Origin: Mucilaginibacter sp.
GTDB lineage: Bacteria > Bacteroidota > Bacteroidia > Sphingobacteriales > Sphingobacteriaceae
Direction of reading: 5' to 3'
DNA length: 64,000 bases
Assembly (NCBI RefSeq): GCF_025359345.1
Contig: NZ_JANYGQ010000037.1
Span: 1 to 64,000 of the forward strand
Both the position numbers and the translations under genes were made by a program. This document shows positions 51,401-61,229 of this stretch, in pieces. Below the pieces are notes generated by a model. The model saw only the letters and a list, made by a program, of their open reading frames with translations, was not told the origin of the DNA and made no database searches. Position 1 is the stretch's first letter, and each line of letters opens with the position of its first letter.

Positions 51401-54400
51401 TTAATATTTAATTACAGTAAAACCCGTTTTTCGCTTAGTAACTCCATCAGTTTTATATTCCAATTTATAGAAATAAGTGCCTGCCTGCTGCAGCCTGCCA
51501 TTTTTTGCATGGCCGTCAAACACATTACCCCTGCTGTTATAGCCAGTTGTTTCATAAACCAGTGCACCGCTCCTGGCGGCTATTGATAATTTATTTTCCG
51601 GGTATGCTGCCAGGCCGTCAATTACCAGGTAGTCATTTATCCCATCGCCGTTTGGCGAAAAGCCGGACTGGACAATAATATCGTTGCCGCCAGTCGGCTT
51701 AGGAGACTGCTCCTCAATAACAGCAACTATAGTACTATCATTAGCAGCCAGGCCAGCATCATTTAACCGGTGCACGGCTATTAAATATACTTTTTTTGTA
51801 ATACCGTCCTGGGCAGTTACTACAGTGGTGACCAGATTGTCCCCGATATTCATTCGTATCCACTCCGAACTTTTCCCGCTAATTACAGGAGTATCATTAA
51901 CAGTAATCGTAGCGTTAGCATCCTGAGCTGTGGGGATAAAACGCAAATAGTAATCATCAGGTACTATTGTAGTCTTAAAATTTTTATAACCCGGCCCAGT
52001 AGTCATGGTAAGCGGCGGAACGGTTGCCCTTGGATAATAATTAATTAGTTTTAAACTGGTTAACAAGGCGTTATTTGAACCGCTGCGGTTTACGGTGACT
52101 GTATAGATTTGGCTGGTTGTACCAGCCTGGGAGGTAACAGTTATCGTTATATTAGTCGGTGCCGCGTTCAAAGATATTGGTGTTGAGGCCTCGCCGCTGT
52201 TTACAATGGTACCGTTTACGGTGATAGCGGCGTTAGGATCCTGCGCTGCAGGTGTAACGATAAGGTTACTTACTTCGGGGGCAACAGTAGCAGTATAATT
52301 AAAAGACGTAGTATAATAACCCGTACCGTTGGTGGCCACAAGCTCGGAATTTGGGCTAAGCTTTAGCGATTTTAAGAAAGCATTGAGCGAACCTGTACGC
52401 TCCACCCTCAGTGTATAGGTTTTTTTGGCAATACCGTTTTGTGCCGTAACCAATATAGTAACAAGCGTACTGGTGGGGTTTAACGCTACCGGCGCCGAAG
52501 CAGTACCTGTGGCTACGGCAACCCCGTTTATGGTGATAGTAGCATTGGAGTCAACAGCCGCCGGCGTGATTGAAATACTGCTTTTAGAAGGGTCTATCGC
52601 GGTTGTATAATCGGCATATCCCGGGCCGGTGGTACGGAAAAACAGTGATTTGCCATCGGCCTTTAAAGTGGAAAGAAAAGCATTGCCTGATTTTGCCCTT
52701 ATCACCGTTACCACGTAGTTTTTTATGGTTATACCATCTTGTGCGGTAACCGTTACCACAACCCGGTTGCTTCCAATTATTAGCGGGATATCTGCCGATG
52801 TTGCACCCCAAAGCAAATCTACCCCATTTACTTTTATTGTTGCAACAACGTCGCTGGTTACAGGTGTTATGTGTATAGTGGTGGTGGTGGTACTCACATT
52901 TGCAGTGTAATTGGTTATAGCTTTTGTGAACGCGGGGCTTAATGCGCCGCTATTGAGTGCAAGCGCCACAAGGCCATCATCTGCAAACGGGATGCGGCTA
53001 ACTTTTATGGTATAAGTGTTTACCGATTTCCCATCAGCAGAAGTTGCAATGACCGTAATGGTATTGGGCCCTATTTTTAACGGGATATTGCCCGAAGTGG
53101 TGCCATCGGTTATTGCAATGCCATTTATCTTTACAGTAGCGCCGGTTTGAGTAACCGTGGGGGTTACCGTAATACCTGATGTGGTATTAGGTACATTTGC
53201 GGTATACTTATTTATTGAGCTGTTAAATGCAGGCGACAATGTTCCGTAGCTTAATACTAGGTTAGCCAGGTTAACAGATGCTGTAGTGGTGATATTTACA
53301 ATTGCGGTGCTGCTGCCGTTTGCGTTATAAGCAGTTATTTTATAATCGGTTGCTGGGCAGGGTGCGGTTGGCACACCTCTTATAACTCCCGTAACATGAT
53401 TAATACTTAGCCCCGCAGGTAAAGCCGGGCTCACATAATAGCCGCCAACCGGCGCTATTTTTTTAACCGCATTGTTGTTCTGGTCAGCTACGTATACATT
53501 CCCCACCGCATCTGTTGCCAGCCCGTAAGGGGCGCTGAAACCCGAGCCAATAGTAACAAGGCTGCCGCCACCCGCAGGTAGTTCCCTCACAAGGTTATTA
53601 CCAAAATCCGTCAGGAATACATTGCCAAAAGCATCAACGGCCACGCCGTTGGGCGAACTATAGCCCGAACCAATAGTGACTGGGGTATTGCTGCCTGCAG
53701 GCAGCTTTTTCAAGGCGTTGTTTTTCGAATCGGAGATATACAGGGTGCCGGCTGCATCAACTGCAACATTATAAGGGTTACTAAAGCCGGTACCTAAAGC
53801 AACAGATGTATTTAGTCCTGCAGGTACCTGCCTTATCATGCTGTGCAAGTTGTCGGATACGTACACGCTGCCTGCCGCATCAACGGCTACGCCTGTGGGA
53901 CCGGCAAAGCCAAAACCAATATTGTCGGTATTGCCGCCGGTAGTAATTCTTTTTACGGTATTGTTACCGTTATCGGCCACATAAACGTTACCGGCAGCAT
54001 CTGCTGCCACACCATTTGGATCGGCCAGCCCCTTACCTATGGCGTATGGAGCCGTGCCGCCAACTGGTACTTTTTTTACCTGTTTATTACCATGGTCAGC
54101 TACGTAAATATTACCGGCAGCATCCAGCGAAACGCTCCTTGACGCCAAAAAGCCAGAGCCTACTGTGGTTGTAGCACTGCTGTATCCTGGGGCGGCAACC
54201 CTGCTGGCGGTTGGTACTAGCGGCGTAATGGCGGCGCCTGTAGCAAACACCACCGGCCCGCCGTAACTGATTGCTGGTGCAGGCAAGGCACTTACCTTTA
54301 TGTTTATTACCGATCTCGTTTCGCCACTTAAATTATAAGCATGAATTACATAATTCTTCGCTGGGCTTACAGCAGTTGGTTTGCCACTTATAATACCGGT

Positions 54401-56698
54401 TGCCTCGTCCAGGTGCAGGCCACCTGGCAGGTGGGGCGTTATAAAATACCCTCCAGTTGGTATAATTTCTTTAACATCACCCTGAGAAAACTCCTCTACA
54501 TATAACCGGCCATTACCAGATATTACTATGTCAGTCGGCTCGTCGAACCCCGAACTCAAAACAATGGGCTTGCCGCCGTCTGCAGGTATCTTTTTTACTA
54601 AGTTGAGGGATGTGATAATCACATACAAATTACCCGAGCCGTCAACTCCAATATCACCTAATCCGGCATTGCCCGAGCTAAGGCTCGATTCAATAACAAC
54701 AGGGGAGCCCCCGCCAACAGGATATTTCACCACCCCAATGCTATTTTTTATGTCCTCGACCGTATATATGTTGCCCGCACTATCTACCTGAACCCTGAAA
54801 GGTTGTTTAGCGCCGACGCAGGCATTGATTATGCTCCCGCCGCCGGCGGGCAATTCAATCACAATCCGGTCAGTAAAATTTATTGCATAAATATTTCCTT
54901 TGGCATCTGCTGTAAAATCATAAAGGGCGTCTTTAAAACGGGCATCGGTGGTGAGTGTCAACCAGGCACCACCACCTGCAGGGATTTTAATCATCCCTTT
55001 ATGTTGACTTGCTAAATAAATATTACCGGCGGGATCTACTGTACTGGCGTACTGTCCCCAGTTATTATCTTGAAATGAGATGAAATATGATGGCCCTCCA
55101 TCCGGTGGGGTTACTAAAAATTTACGGTCCAACGCTAAAATCTGGTAAACATTCCCTACTCCATCTACGAATAAGTCCCTATAGTAGGAGTGGTTAAAAA
55201 GAATTGGGATGCGGCTATAACCTACGGCGCCAACACCTGTGCTTGCAGGGGCTAATGGTTTAATTGCAGCACCCATAGTATATGTTTGTGCCCCCCCGTA
55301 GCTTACAACGGGCAAAGCAGGGAGATTAACCCCGATGGTAACAGTTGCGGAACTGCTGCCAGATACATTGTAAGCGCTTATAGTATATTGCGTAGCCGGG
55401 CTGCTGCCGGTTGGCGTACCGGTTATAACTCCTGTGCTGTTATTTATGAACAACCCGGCCGGTAAAGCAGGGCTTACATAATAACCACCGGCAGGCCTGA
55501 TTTTTTTTACGGCCAGGTGCCCCCTGTCGGTTATATAAATATTACCGTCGCTGCCTACAGCTACACTTGTGGGGTTTAAAAACCCCGAAGCAAGCGTGAC
55601 CGGGACGCCGCCACCAGCTGGTATTTCTTTTACAGCGTTATTACCGTAGTCGGCCACGAATACATTTCCTGCCGCATCTACCGCCACGCCTGTAGGCTTT
55701 TTAAAACCCGACCCTAAAGTAATAGCTGCGGCGCCTGCGGCCGGGAACATTTTTATCGCATTATGATCAAAATCAGCAACGTAAACATTACCGACTACAT
55801 CCACAGCAACGCTGCGGGCGTTTGACAACTCCGAACCAAGCTTAACATAACTTCTATAACTAGGCGGCGCCTGTTGCACCACATCGATTCCTGGCGCCAC
55901 GGAATATATATTTCCTAAATCGTCCACCGCGAGGCCTACCGGATTTTTGTATCCGAAAAGACGAAGGTGTTCAGAGTTTAATACGCTCAGAACCTTACCT
56001 TCCCCCGACATTTTAATACACAGCTGATGGCGCTTAGTATAAACATATAAATTGCCTGCAACATCTGTCGTCACTGCGGTTGCGTAATCCCCCAAAAAAA
56101 GGGTCAGGGTGACAGCAGCGCCACCACTGGCAGGGTACTTTGTAAGCCCGGCAACGTTTTCGTTGATTACAAATACATTACCCCAACGGTCAACCGCTAT
56201 GCCTGATGGTGAGTTTAGCCGCGAAGCCACTATTGCCGGGTTGCTACTATAGGCAACTGCGGCAACACCGCTGCTGGTGGGTACCAGTGGTGTAATTGCC
56301 GTGCCTGCTGTATAAGTTTGAGGGCCGGTATAGCTAATAGTTGGCACTAAAGCAGCGTTATTGGTTTTTAGTTTTACAAAAGCGGCATCAGGTTTAATAT
56401 CCACACTCTGCTTGTTAACTTTAGTTACATGGTTGCTAACCAGGCGCGGATATTTATGAACAGGTTTAATTACCGCAAACAAATTACCGCTAAAACAAAG
56501 GGAGGCCGCAAACATCAGCAAATGCACCCGGTAGTTAAAAACTTTTGCCGTAGCCCATTTTAAGAATAAGGGCTCTGATTTCTTATTGCGCTGTTTCTCC
56601 GGCCTTTCAATGCTTGTGTGTACCTGTTCGGCTATCTCGTCCATAACCCGGGGCACGACCGAATGCGACAGGTTTGTAAAAACCAGTATTGCTTTCAT
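51401..56698 (-). CDS. Second giant T9SS-secreted NHL/Ig/cadherin-like protein (tandem paralogue)
   Basis: 1765 residues with the same plan as its neighbour: three six-bladed NHL modules, each split-Ig framed, five cadherin-like sandwiches (NLVLSYGTLSPAFNSSINKYTANV begins the first) and the same type B CTD (ending KLEYKTDGVTKRKTGFTVIKY). Differences: an N-terminal ~57-residue polar, basic stretch precedes the hydrophobic signal core (LLMFAASLCFSGNLFA, ~60-75), giving an unusually long signal region; a shorter start at M62 is possible but would leave almost no n-region. High similarity over long stretches suggests recent duplication and gene conversion. Confidence 0.88.
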   Translation of the reverse strand: MKAILVFTNLSHSVVPRVMDEIAEQVHTSIERPEKQRNKKSEPLFLKWATAKVFNYRVHLLMFAASLCFSGNLFAVIKPVHKYPRLVSNHVTKVNKQSVDIKPDAAFVKLKTNNAALVPTISYTGPQTYTAGTAITPLVPTSSGVAAVAYSSNPAIVASRLNSPSGIAVDRWGNVFVINENVAGLTKYPASGGAAVTLTLFLGDYATAVTTDVAGNLYVYTKRHQLCIKMSGEGKVLSVLNSEHLRLFGYKNPVGLAVDDLGNIYSVAPGIDVVQQAPPSYRSYVKLGSELSNARSVAVDVVGNVYVADFDHNAIKMFPAAGAAAITLGSGFKKPTGVAVDAAGNVFVADYGNNAVKEIPAGGGVPVTLASGFLNPTSVAVGSDGNIYITDRGHLAVKKIRPAGGYYVSPALPAGLFINNSTGVITGTPTGSSPATQYTISAYNVSGSSSATVTIGVNLPALPVVSYGGAQTYTMGAAIKPLAPASTGVGAVGYSRIPILFNHSYYRDLFVDGVGNVYQILALDRKFLVTPPDGGPSYFISFQDNNWGQYASTVDPAGNIYLASQHKGMIKIPAGGGAWLTLTTDARFKDALYDFTADAKGNIYAINFTDRIVIELPAGGGSIINACVGAKQPFRVQVDSAGNIYTVEDIKNSIGVVKYPVGGGSPVVIESSLSSGNAGLGDIGVDGSGNLYVIITSLNLVKKIPADGGKPIVLSSGFDEPTDIVISGNGRLYVEEFSQGDVKEIIPTGGYFITPHLPGGLHLDEATGIISGKPTAVSPAKNYVIHAYNLSGETRSVINIKVSALPAPAISYGGPVVFATGAAITPLVPTASRVAAPGYSSATTTVGSGFLASRSVSLDAAGNIYVADHGNKQVKKVPVGGTAPYAIGKGLADPNGVAADAAGNVYVADNGNNTVKRITTGGNTDNIGFGFAGPTGVAVDAAGSVYVSDNLHSMIRQVPAGLNTSVALGTGFSNPYNVAVDAAGTLYISDSKNNALKKLPAGSNTPVTIGSGYSSPNGVAVDAFGNVFLTDFGNNLVRELPAGGGSLVTIGSGFSAPYGLATDAVGNVYVADQNNNAVKKIAPVGGYYVSPALPAGLSINHVTGVIRGVPTAPCPATDYKITAYNANGSSTAIVNITTTASVNLANLVLSYGTLSPAFNSSINKYTANVPNTTSGITVTPTVTQTGATVKINGIAITDGTTSGNIPLKIGPNTITVIATSADGKSVNTYTIKVSRIPFADDGLVALALNSGALSPAFTKAITNYTANVSTTTTTIHITPVTSDVVATIKVNGVDLLWGATSADIPLIIGSNRVVVTVTAQDGITIKNYVVTVIRAKSGNAFLSTLKADGKSLFFRTTGPGYADYTTAIDPSKSSISITPAAVDSNATITINGVAVATGTASAPVALNPTSTLVTILVTAQNGIAKKTYTLRVERTGSLNAFLKSLKLSPNSELVATNGTGYYTTSFNYTATVAPEVSNLIVTPAAQDPNAAITVNGTIVNSGEASTPISLNAAPTNITITVTSQAGTTSQIYTVTVNRSGSNNALLTSLKLINYYPRATVPPLTMTTGPGYKNFKTTIVPDDYYLRFIPTAQDANATITVNDTPVISGKSSEWIRMNIGDNLVTTVVTAQDGITKKVYLIAVHRLNDAGLAANDSTIVAVIEEQSPKPTGGNDIIVQSGFSPNGDGINDYLVIDGLAAYPENKLSIAARSGALVYETTGYNSRGNVFDGHAKNGRLQQAGTYFYKLEYKTDGVTKRKTGFTVIKY

Positions 56699-56864
56699 AA
56701 TCGGTGTTATTTAAACAAATCTTGAGTTTATTTCCCCCTAAAAGAATGACAACCGGCATGTCGAAATGTGACTTACGTTACGTTGTTTATTTTTGGTCGA
56801 TCTGCCCGGTTTCATTTTACGCTCACCTGACCAACAATATCCTTCAACATAAATTTCAAAGCAG

Positions 56865-56872
56865 TATCTTTG
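56865..56872 (+). promoter_or_regulatory. -7 box directly before mnmA
   Basis: TATCTTTG lies so close to the ATG at 56882 that the transcript would have only a few untranslated bases. No -33 TTTG is at the expected spacing. Confidence 0.5.
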
Positions 56873-56881
56873 CGCCCAATT

Positions 56882-57970
56882 ATGAGTAAGCACGGCAGGA
56901 TATTAGTGGCAATGAGCGGCGGGGTTGATAGTTCGGTGGCGGCAGTTATGCTGCACGAGCAGGGTTATGAAGTTATCGGGCTCACCATGAAAACCTGGGA
57001 CTACGCCTCGTCTGGCGGAAGCTCAAAAGAAACCGGCTGCTGCAGCCTGGACAGCATCAACGATGCCCGCGCACTAGCTGTTGGCTACGGGTTCCCGCAT
57101 TATATTTTGGATATAAGGAGTGAATTCGGCGATTTTGTTATCGACAATTTTGTTGACGAATACCTCGCGGGCCGCACCCCCAACCCTTGTGTTTTATGCA
57201 ATACCCATATTAAATGGGAAGCCCTGCTGAAGCGCGCCGATAAGCTGGATTGCGAATTTATTGCAACCGGGCATTATGCCAACATCCGCTTACAAGATAG
57301 TGGCCGTTACGTAATATCAAAAGGTAAAGACGAAAATAAAGACCAGTCATACGTGCTTTGGGGTGTATCGCAAAAAAACCTGGCGCGTACAAAATTCCCG
57401 TTGGGTAGTTTCTCGAAACCCGAGATACGCCAAATGGCTTTAGATATGGGCCAAATGGAACTTGCCGCAAAAAGCGAAAGCTATGAAATATGCTTTGTGC
57501 CCGACAACGACTATCGCGCCTTTTTAAGGCACAAGGTGGGCGACCTTGAAGAACGCGTTGCCGGCGGCAATTTTGTTTTAACCGATGGCACAGTAGTAGG
57601 CAAGCACCAGGGATACCCGTTTTATACTATAGGCCAGCGTAAAGGCCTGGGTATTGCCTTGGGCCACCCCATGTTTGTAACCAACATACAGCCTGAAACC
57701 AACACTGTAGTATTAGGTACTGTTGAAGAACTGGAACGCAAGCAAGCCTGGGTTAAAAACCTTAACCTGGTAAAATACGAAACCATTACCGAGCCGCTGG
57801 AAGCCATCACCAAAATAAGGTACAAAGACGCCGGCACCCAAAGTACCATCCAGCAAATGGGCGAACACATGATGGTCGATTTCCACCACTCTGTTTCAGG
57901 CATTGCGCCGGGGCAGTCTGCTGTATTTTATGAAGGCAACGATTTACTTGGCGGCGGATTCTTAATGTGA
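56882..57970 (+). CDS. mnmA: tRNA-uridine 2-sulfurtransferase MnmA
   Basis: 362 residues from ATG 56882; the frame is open 4 codons earlier, inside the promoter box. PP-loop SGGVDSS at 12-18, NPCVLCN with the first catalytic Cys, and YEICFVP with the second. It thiolates U34 of tRNA Lys, Glu and Gln using sulfur relay. Full length and conserved throughout (GHYANI, KDQSYVLWG, GQRKGLGIA). Cytoplasmic. Followed by a repeat-filled gap and topA. Confidence 0.95.
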   Translation: MSKHGRILVAMSGGVDSSVAAVMLHEQGYEVIGLTMKTWDYASSGGSSKETGCCSLDSINDARALAVGYGFPHYILDIRSEFGDFVIDNFVDEYLAGRTPNPCVLCNTHIKWEALLKRADKLDCEFIATGHYANIRLQDSGRYVISKGKDENKDQSYVLWGVSQKNLARTKFPLGSFSKPEIRQMALDMGQMELAAKSESYEICFVPDNDYRAFLRHKVGDLEERVAGGNFVLTDGTVVGKHQGYPFYTIGQRKGLGIALGHPMFVTNIQPETNTVVLGTVEELERKQAWVKNLNLVKYETITEPLEAITKIRYKDAGTQSTIQQMGEHMMVDFHHSVSGIAPGQSAVFYEGNDLLGGGFLM

Positions 57971-57984
57971 TTAGATTGTTGTAT

Positions 57985-58115
57985 GGCTTCAATGTTGGAA
58001 CGTTGTTTTTGAGTTTTTCTTCTGAACATATCAACATTCAAACCTTCCAACTTTACAACAATTTCCACAACATTTCAACCTTCCAACATTCCAACTTTAC
58101 TACGTTTTTCCAAAA
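57985..58115. repeat. CTTCCAAC/GTTGGAA word repeats, inverted
   Basis: The left side has AATGTTGGAACGTTG (57991-58005). The right side has several AACCTTCCAAC, AACATTCCAAC and AACATTTCAAC words, with an exact 10-bp inverted match (57991-58000 with 58081-58090). It fills the gap between mnmA and topA. Confidence 0.6.
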
Positions 58116-58169
58116 AACAAATTTGCGTTTCGCTTTCTTTATGTTTTATTTGCAAAAAAAACTGCTTAA

Positions 58170-60581
58170 ATGGCTAAAAATTTACTCATTGTAGAATCTC
58201 CGGCGAAAGCCAAAACCATCGAGGGATACCTTGGCAAAGACTTTACAGTAAAGTCGAGTTACGGGCATATCCGGGATTTGGTTAAATCTGATGATGCCAT
58301 TGATGTCGCTAATAACTTCAAACAAAACTACGAGGTACCTGCCGATAAAAAACAGGTAGTTAGCGAGTTAAAGAAATTAGCCAAGGAAGCAGATATGGTG
58401 TGGCTAGCGTCCGATGAGGACCGCGAGGGAGAAGCCATATCGTGGCACCTGTTTGAAACATTGGGTCTTAAAGATGCCACAACAAAGCGTATTGTATTTC
58501 ACGAGATTACAAAGCCCGCGATACTGCGTGCAATTGAAACACCGCGAAAAATAGATTATAATTTAGTTAATGCGCAGCAGGCCCGCAGGGTGCTCGACAG
58601 GCTGGTTGGTTTTGAGCTTTCTCCTGTTTTGTGGAAGAAGGTAAAACCATCGCTTTCTGCCGGCCGGGTACAATCGGTTGCCGTAAGGTTGATTGTTGAC
58701 CGCGAACGTGAAATAAACAAGTTTAAATCTGAAGCTGCTTTTAAAATAGTTGCCATTTTTGGCAAAGGCAAAGACGCTTTTAAGGCTGAATTGCCAGAGC
58801 GTTTTACTAAACAGGAAGATGCTGAAAAATTTCTGCAGGATTGCCTTGGCGCCGACTTTGACGTAAAATCGTTGGAAACTCGCCCTGCAAAACGTTCGCC
58901 GGCAGCGCCGTTTACCACATCTACATTACAACAGGAAGCCAGCCGTAAATTGGGCTATTCAGTTTCGCGTACCATGCAGGTTGCGCAGAAGCTTTATGAA
59001 GCTGGGCATATTACTTATATGCGTACCGACTCGGTTAACTTATCAGATACGGCCTTAAATGCCGCCGCGGCCGAAATTGTCTCAGCCTATGGCGATAAAT
59101 ATCACCAGCACCGGGTTTATAAAACCAAAAGTGCCAGCGCACAGGAAGCGCACGAGGCGATAAGGCCTACTTATTTTAATAAGCATACTATTAGCAGCGA
59201 CTCGAGCGAGATGCGCCTGTACGACCTGATCTGGAAACGCGCCATCGCCTCGCAAATGAGCGAAGCGCAGTTTGAGAAAACCACCGCAAAAATCAACGTA
59301 TCAACACGTAATGAGGATTTGGTTGCCAATGGCGAGGTAATGAGGTTCGATGGTTTCCTGAAAGTTTACCTCGAATCGAGCGACGACGAGGAGGACAACC
59401 TGCAGGATGGCGAAAATACCATGCTGCCGCCTTTGACAAAAGGCCAGCGCCTGGCACTACAGGAAATGTCGGCAACGGAGCGTTTTTCGCGACCGCCGGC
59501 ACGTTACACCGAGGCGAGCCTGGTAAAAAAGCTGGAAGAGCTGGGTATCGGCCGTCCATCAACCTACGCCCCTACTATATCAACCGTACAAAACCGCGGT
59601 TATGTGGTTAAAGAAGAACGCGAGGGCAAACAACGCGCTTTCCGCGTGCTAACCCTTAAGGGGGATAAAATAACCAAAGAAGAAAAGGTGGAAAACACCG
59701 GCGCCGAGCGCGGCAAGTTGTTCCCTACAGATATTGGCGCCGTAGTAAACGATTTCCTGGTGCAACATTTTAAAGATATTGTTGATTTTAACTTTACTGC
59801 CAGCGTTGAAAAACAGTTTGACGAAATAGCCCAGGGATTGCAGGAATGGACCGATATGCTGCACAGCTTTTACACCCCATTCCATAAAGAAGTAGAGAAC
59901 ACCACCCAAACAGCTAACAAGGCAACCGGCGAGCGTGAATTAGGTGTGCACCCAGAAAGCGGCAAGAAGATATCTGTACGCATAGGCCGTTTCGGTCCGT
60001 TTGTTCAGGTGGGCGAGAACGCTACCGACGAAGAACCGGAAAAGCCATTATATGCCAGTTTACGCGCCGGGCAAAGCATTGAAACTATAACCGTTGAAGA
60101 AGCGCTTGAACTGTTTAAGCTGCCAAAAAAGGTGGGAATGTTTGAAGATAAGGACATGACGGTTGCTATAGGCAAATTCGGTCCTTATATAAGGCATAAC
60201 AGCGCTTTTGTATCGCTTCCAAAAGGTATCGACCCACACGACGTTACCGAAGAAAAAGCTATTGAGCTGATACTGGAAAAACGCCAGAAAGATGCTGACA
60301 GGCTGATAAAAGCGTTCGACGAAGATGCTACCATGAAGGTATTAAACGGCCGTTGGGGCCCTTATATTGAATTTGGCAAACTGAACGTTAAAATACCAAA
60401 GGACAAGGACCCGTTAACGCTTACCTACGAGGAATGCAAGGCCCTGGCCGATGCAATGCCGAAGGATGTAAAAAAAGGGCGTTTCGGCAAAGCAGCACCG
60501 GCAGCAAAGGCCGCACCTGCTAAAAAAGCAGTTGCAAAAAAGGCTCCTGCGAAGAAGAAGGCAGCGGTGAAGAAAAAATAG
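58170..60581 (+). CDS. topA: DNA topoisomerase I
   Basis: 803 residues. Toprim domain with IVESPAKAKTIEGYLG and the DEDREGEAISWHL acidic motif; catalytic Tyr Y283 in ITYMRTDSVNLS; four-domain type IA core to ~570. The C-terminal half has Cys-free Topo_C_ZnRpt-like modules (GRFGPFVQVG, GKFGPYIRHN, GRWGPYIEFG) and a Lys/Ala/Pro tail (residues ~770-803) that likely binds DNA. Relaxes negative supercoils. The start follows a repeat block and no ribosome-binding consensus, as usual in this phylum. Confidence 0.95.
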   Translation: MAKNLLIVESPAKAKTIEGYLGKDFTVKSSYGHIRDLVKSDDAIDVANNFKQNYEVPADKKQVVSELKKLAKEADMVWLASDEDREGEAISWHLFETLGLKDATTKRIVFHEITKPAILRAIETPRKIDYNLVNAQQARRVLDRLVGFELSPVLWKKVKPSLSAGRVQSVAVRLIVDREREINKFKSEAAFKIVAIFGKGKDAFKAELPERFTKQEDAEKFLQDCLGADFDVKSLETRPAKRSPAAPFTTSTLQQEASRKLGYSVSRTMQVAQKLYEAGHITYMRTDSVNLSDTALNAAAAEIVSAYGDKYHQHRVYKTKSASAQEAHEAIRPTYFNKHTISSDSSEMRLYDLIWKRAIASQMSEAQFEKTTAKINVSTRNEDLVANGEVMRFDGFLKVYLESSDDEEDNLQDGENTMLPPLTKGQRLALQEMSATERFSRPPARYTEASLVKKLEELGIGRPSTYAPTISTVQNRGYVVKEEREGKQRAFRVLTLKGDKITKEEKVENTGAERGKLFPTDIGAVVNDFLVQHFKDIVDFNFTASVEKQFDEIAQGLQEWTDMLHSFYTPFHKEVENTTQTANKATGERELGVHPESGKKISVRIGRFGPFVQVGENATDEEPEKPLYASLRAGQSIETITVEEALELFKLPKKVGMFEDKDMTVAIGKFGPYIRHNSAFVSLPKGIDPHDVTEEKAIELILEKRQKDADRLIKAFDEDATMKVLNGRWGPYIEFGKLNVKIPKDKDPLTLTYEECKALADAMPKDVKKGRFGKAAPAAKAAPAKKAVAKKAPAKKKAAVKKK

Positions 60582-60585
60582 ATTA

Positions 60586-60676
60586 GTTGATTAGGTTGAT
60601 TGAGTGAGTGGTTGATTAAGTTAATTTTCAAAACTCAGTCAACTTAATCCAACCAAGTCAACTCAATCAACTAACA
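60586..60676. repeat. Long imperfect inverted repeat of GTTGATTAAG words
   Basis: The left half (attagttgattaggttgatt, then gtggttgattaagttaattt) and the right half (cagtcaacttaatccaacca, then agtcaactcaatcaactaac) pair over about 35 positions with mismatches. It separates topA from the next gene and could act as terminator or attenuator. Confidence 0.6.
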
Positions 60677-61081
60677 ATGATAAAAGACCTCCCCGATAAC
60701 ACCGTAAAAGATATTGCAATAGCAGTGGCGCTGGAGAAAGAAAGCGTGGAGAGCAAAATATGGTACGTTTATATCATTAACCTTAAAAACGAACCGATTG
60801 AAAACGTGCTGATTACCTCAAAAGGTTATGGCGAAAAGGATGGTGAGCAAGTCAAGACTTCCACCCTGCGCCATATGTTCCCCTTAGTTGAAGGCAATTC
60901 ATTCAAAATTATCGAGCCCATCGATGAGCAAACATTCGGCCTCAACAACGAATACTGGTTAAGCTACTACATCGGCACACAGATCTACGATAAAAAATTC
61001 ATCTTTTTACCCGAAAGCATTGTCGAAATGAATTTCACTCGACTACCTGTAATTAATAAGGTTGGGGTGATGATCGGGTGA
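60677..61081 (+). CDS. Conserved hypothetical protein
   Basis: 134 residues, soluble and acidic (pattern SKIWYVYIINLKNEPIENVLITSKGYGEKDG, then TLRHMFPLVEGNSFKIIEPI). No signal peptide or TM. It reads like a conserved Sphingobacteria gene of unknown function beside topA. Cytoplasmic. Followed by 148 bp with TTCCGAAAT words. Confidence 0.7.
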   Translation: MIKDLPDNTVKDIAIAVALEKESVESKIWYVYIINLKNEPIENVLITSKGYGEKDGEQVKTSTLRHMFPLVEGNSFKIIEPIDEQTFGLNNEYWLSYYIGTQIYDKKFIFLPESIVEMNFTRLPVINKVGVMIG

Positions 61082-61149
61082 TAATTTATCCTACCTACTT
61101 TTTGTTTTTCAGTTGCTATCAACAATTTCCAACTGCTACCTATCGTAGT

Positions 61150-61200
61150 ATCCAAAAAATAATTCCGAAATCGAACATCCGAATTCCGAAATAAAGAATT
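61150..61200. repeat. TTCCGAAAT word repeats
   Basis: Repeated words ATTCCGAAAT and CGAATTCCGAAAT (about three) directly before the macroglobulin gene, a smaller version of the other intergenic word blocks. Confidence 0.5.
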
Positions 61201-61229
61201 AAATTACAAGGTAATTAACAAGCCTAACC

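Noticed and set aside
46057..56698. Possible CRISPR or DNA satellite in the giant genes
   Set aside because: The periodicity follows protein blades of ~40 residues in one open frame, with unequal unit lengths and no identical short repeats with unique spacers.
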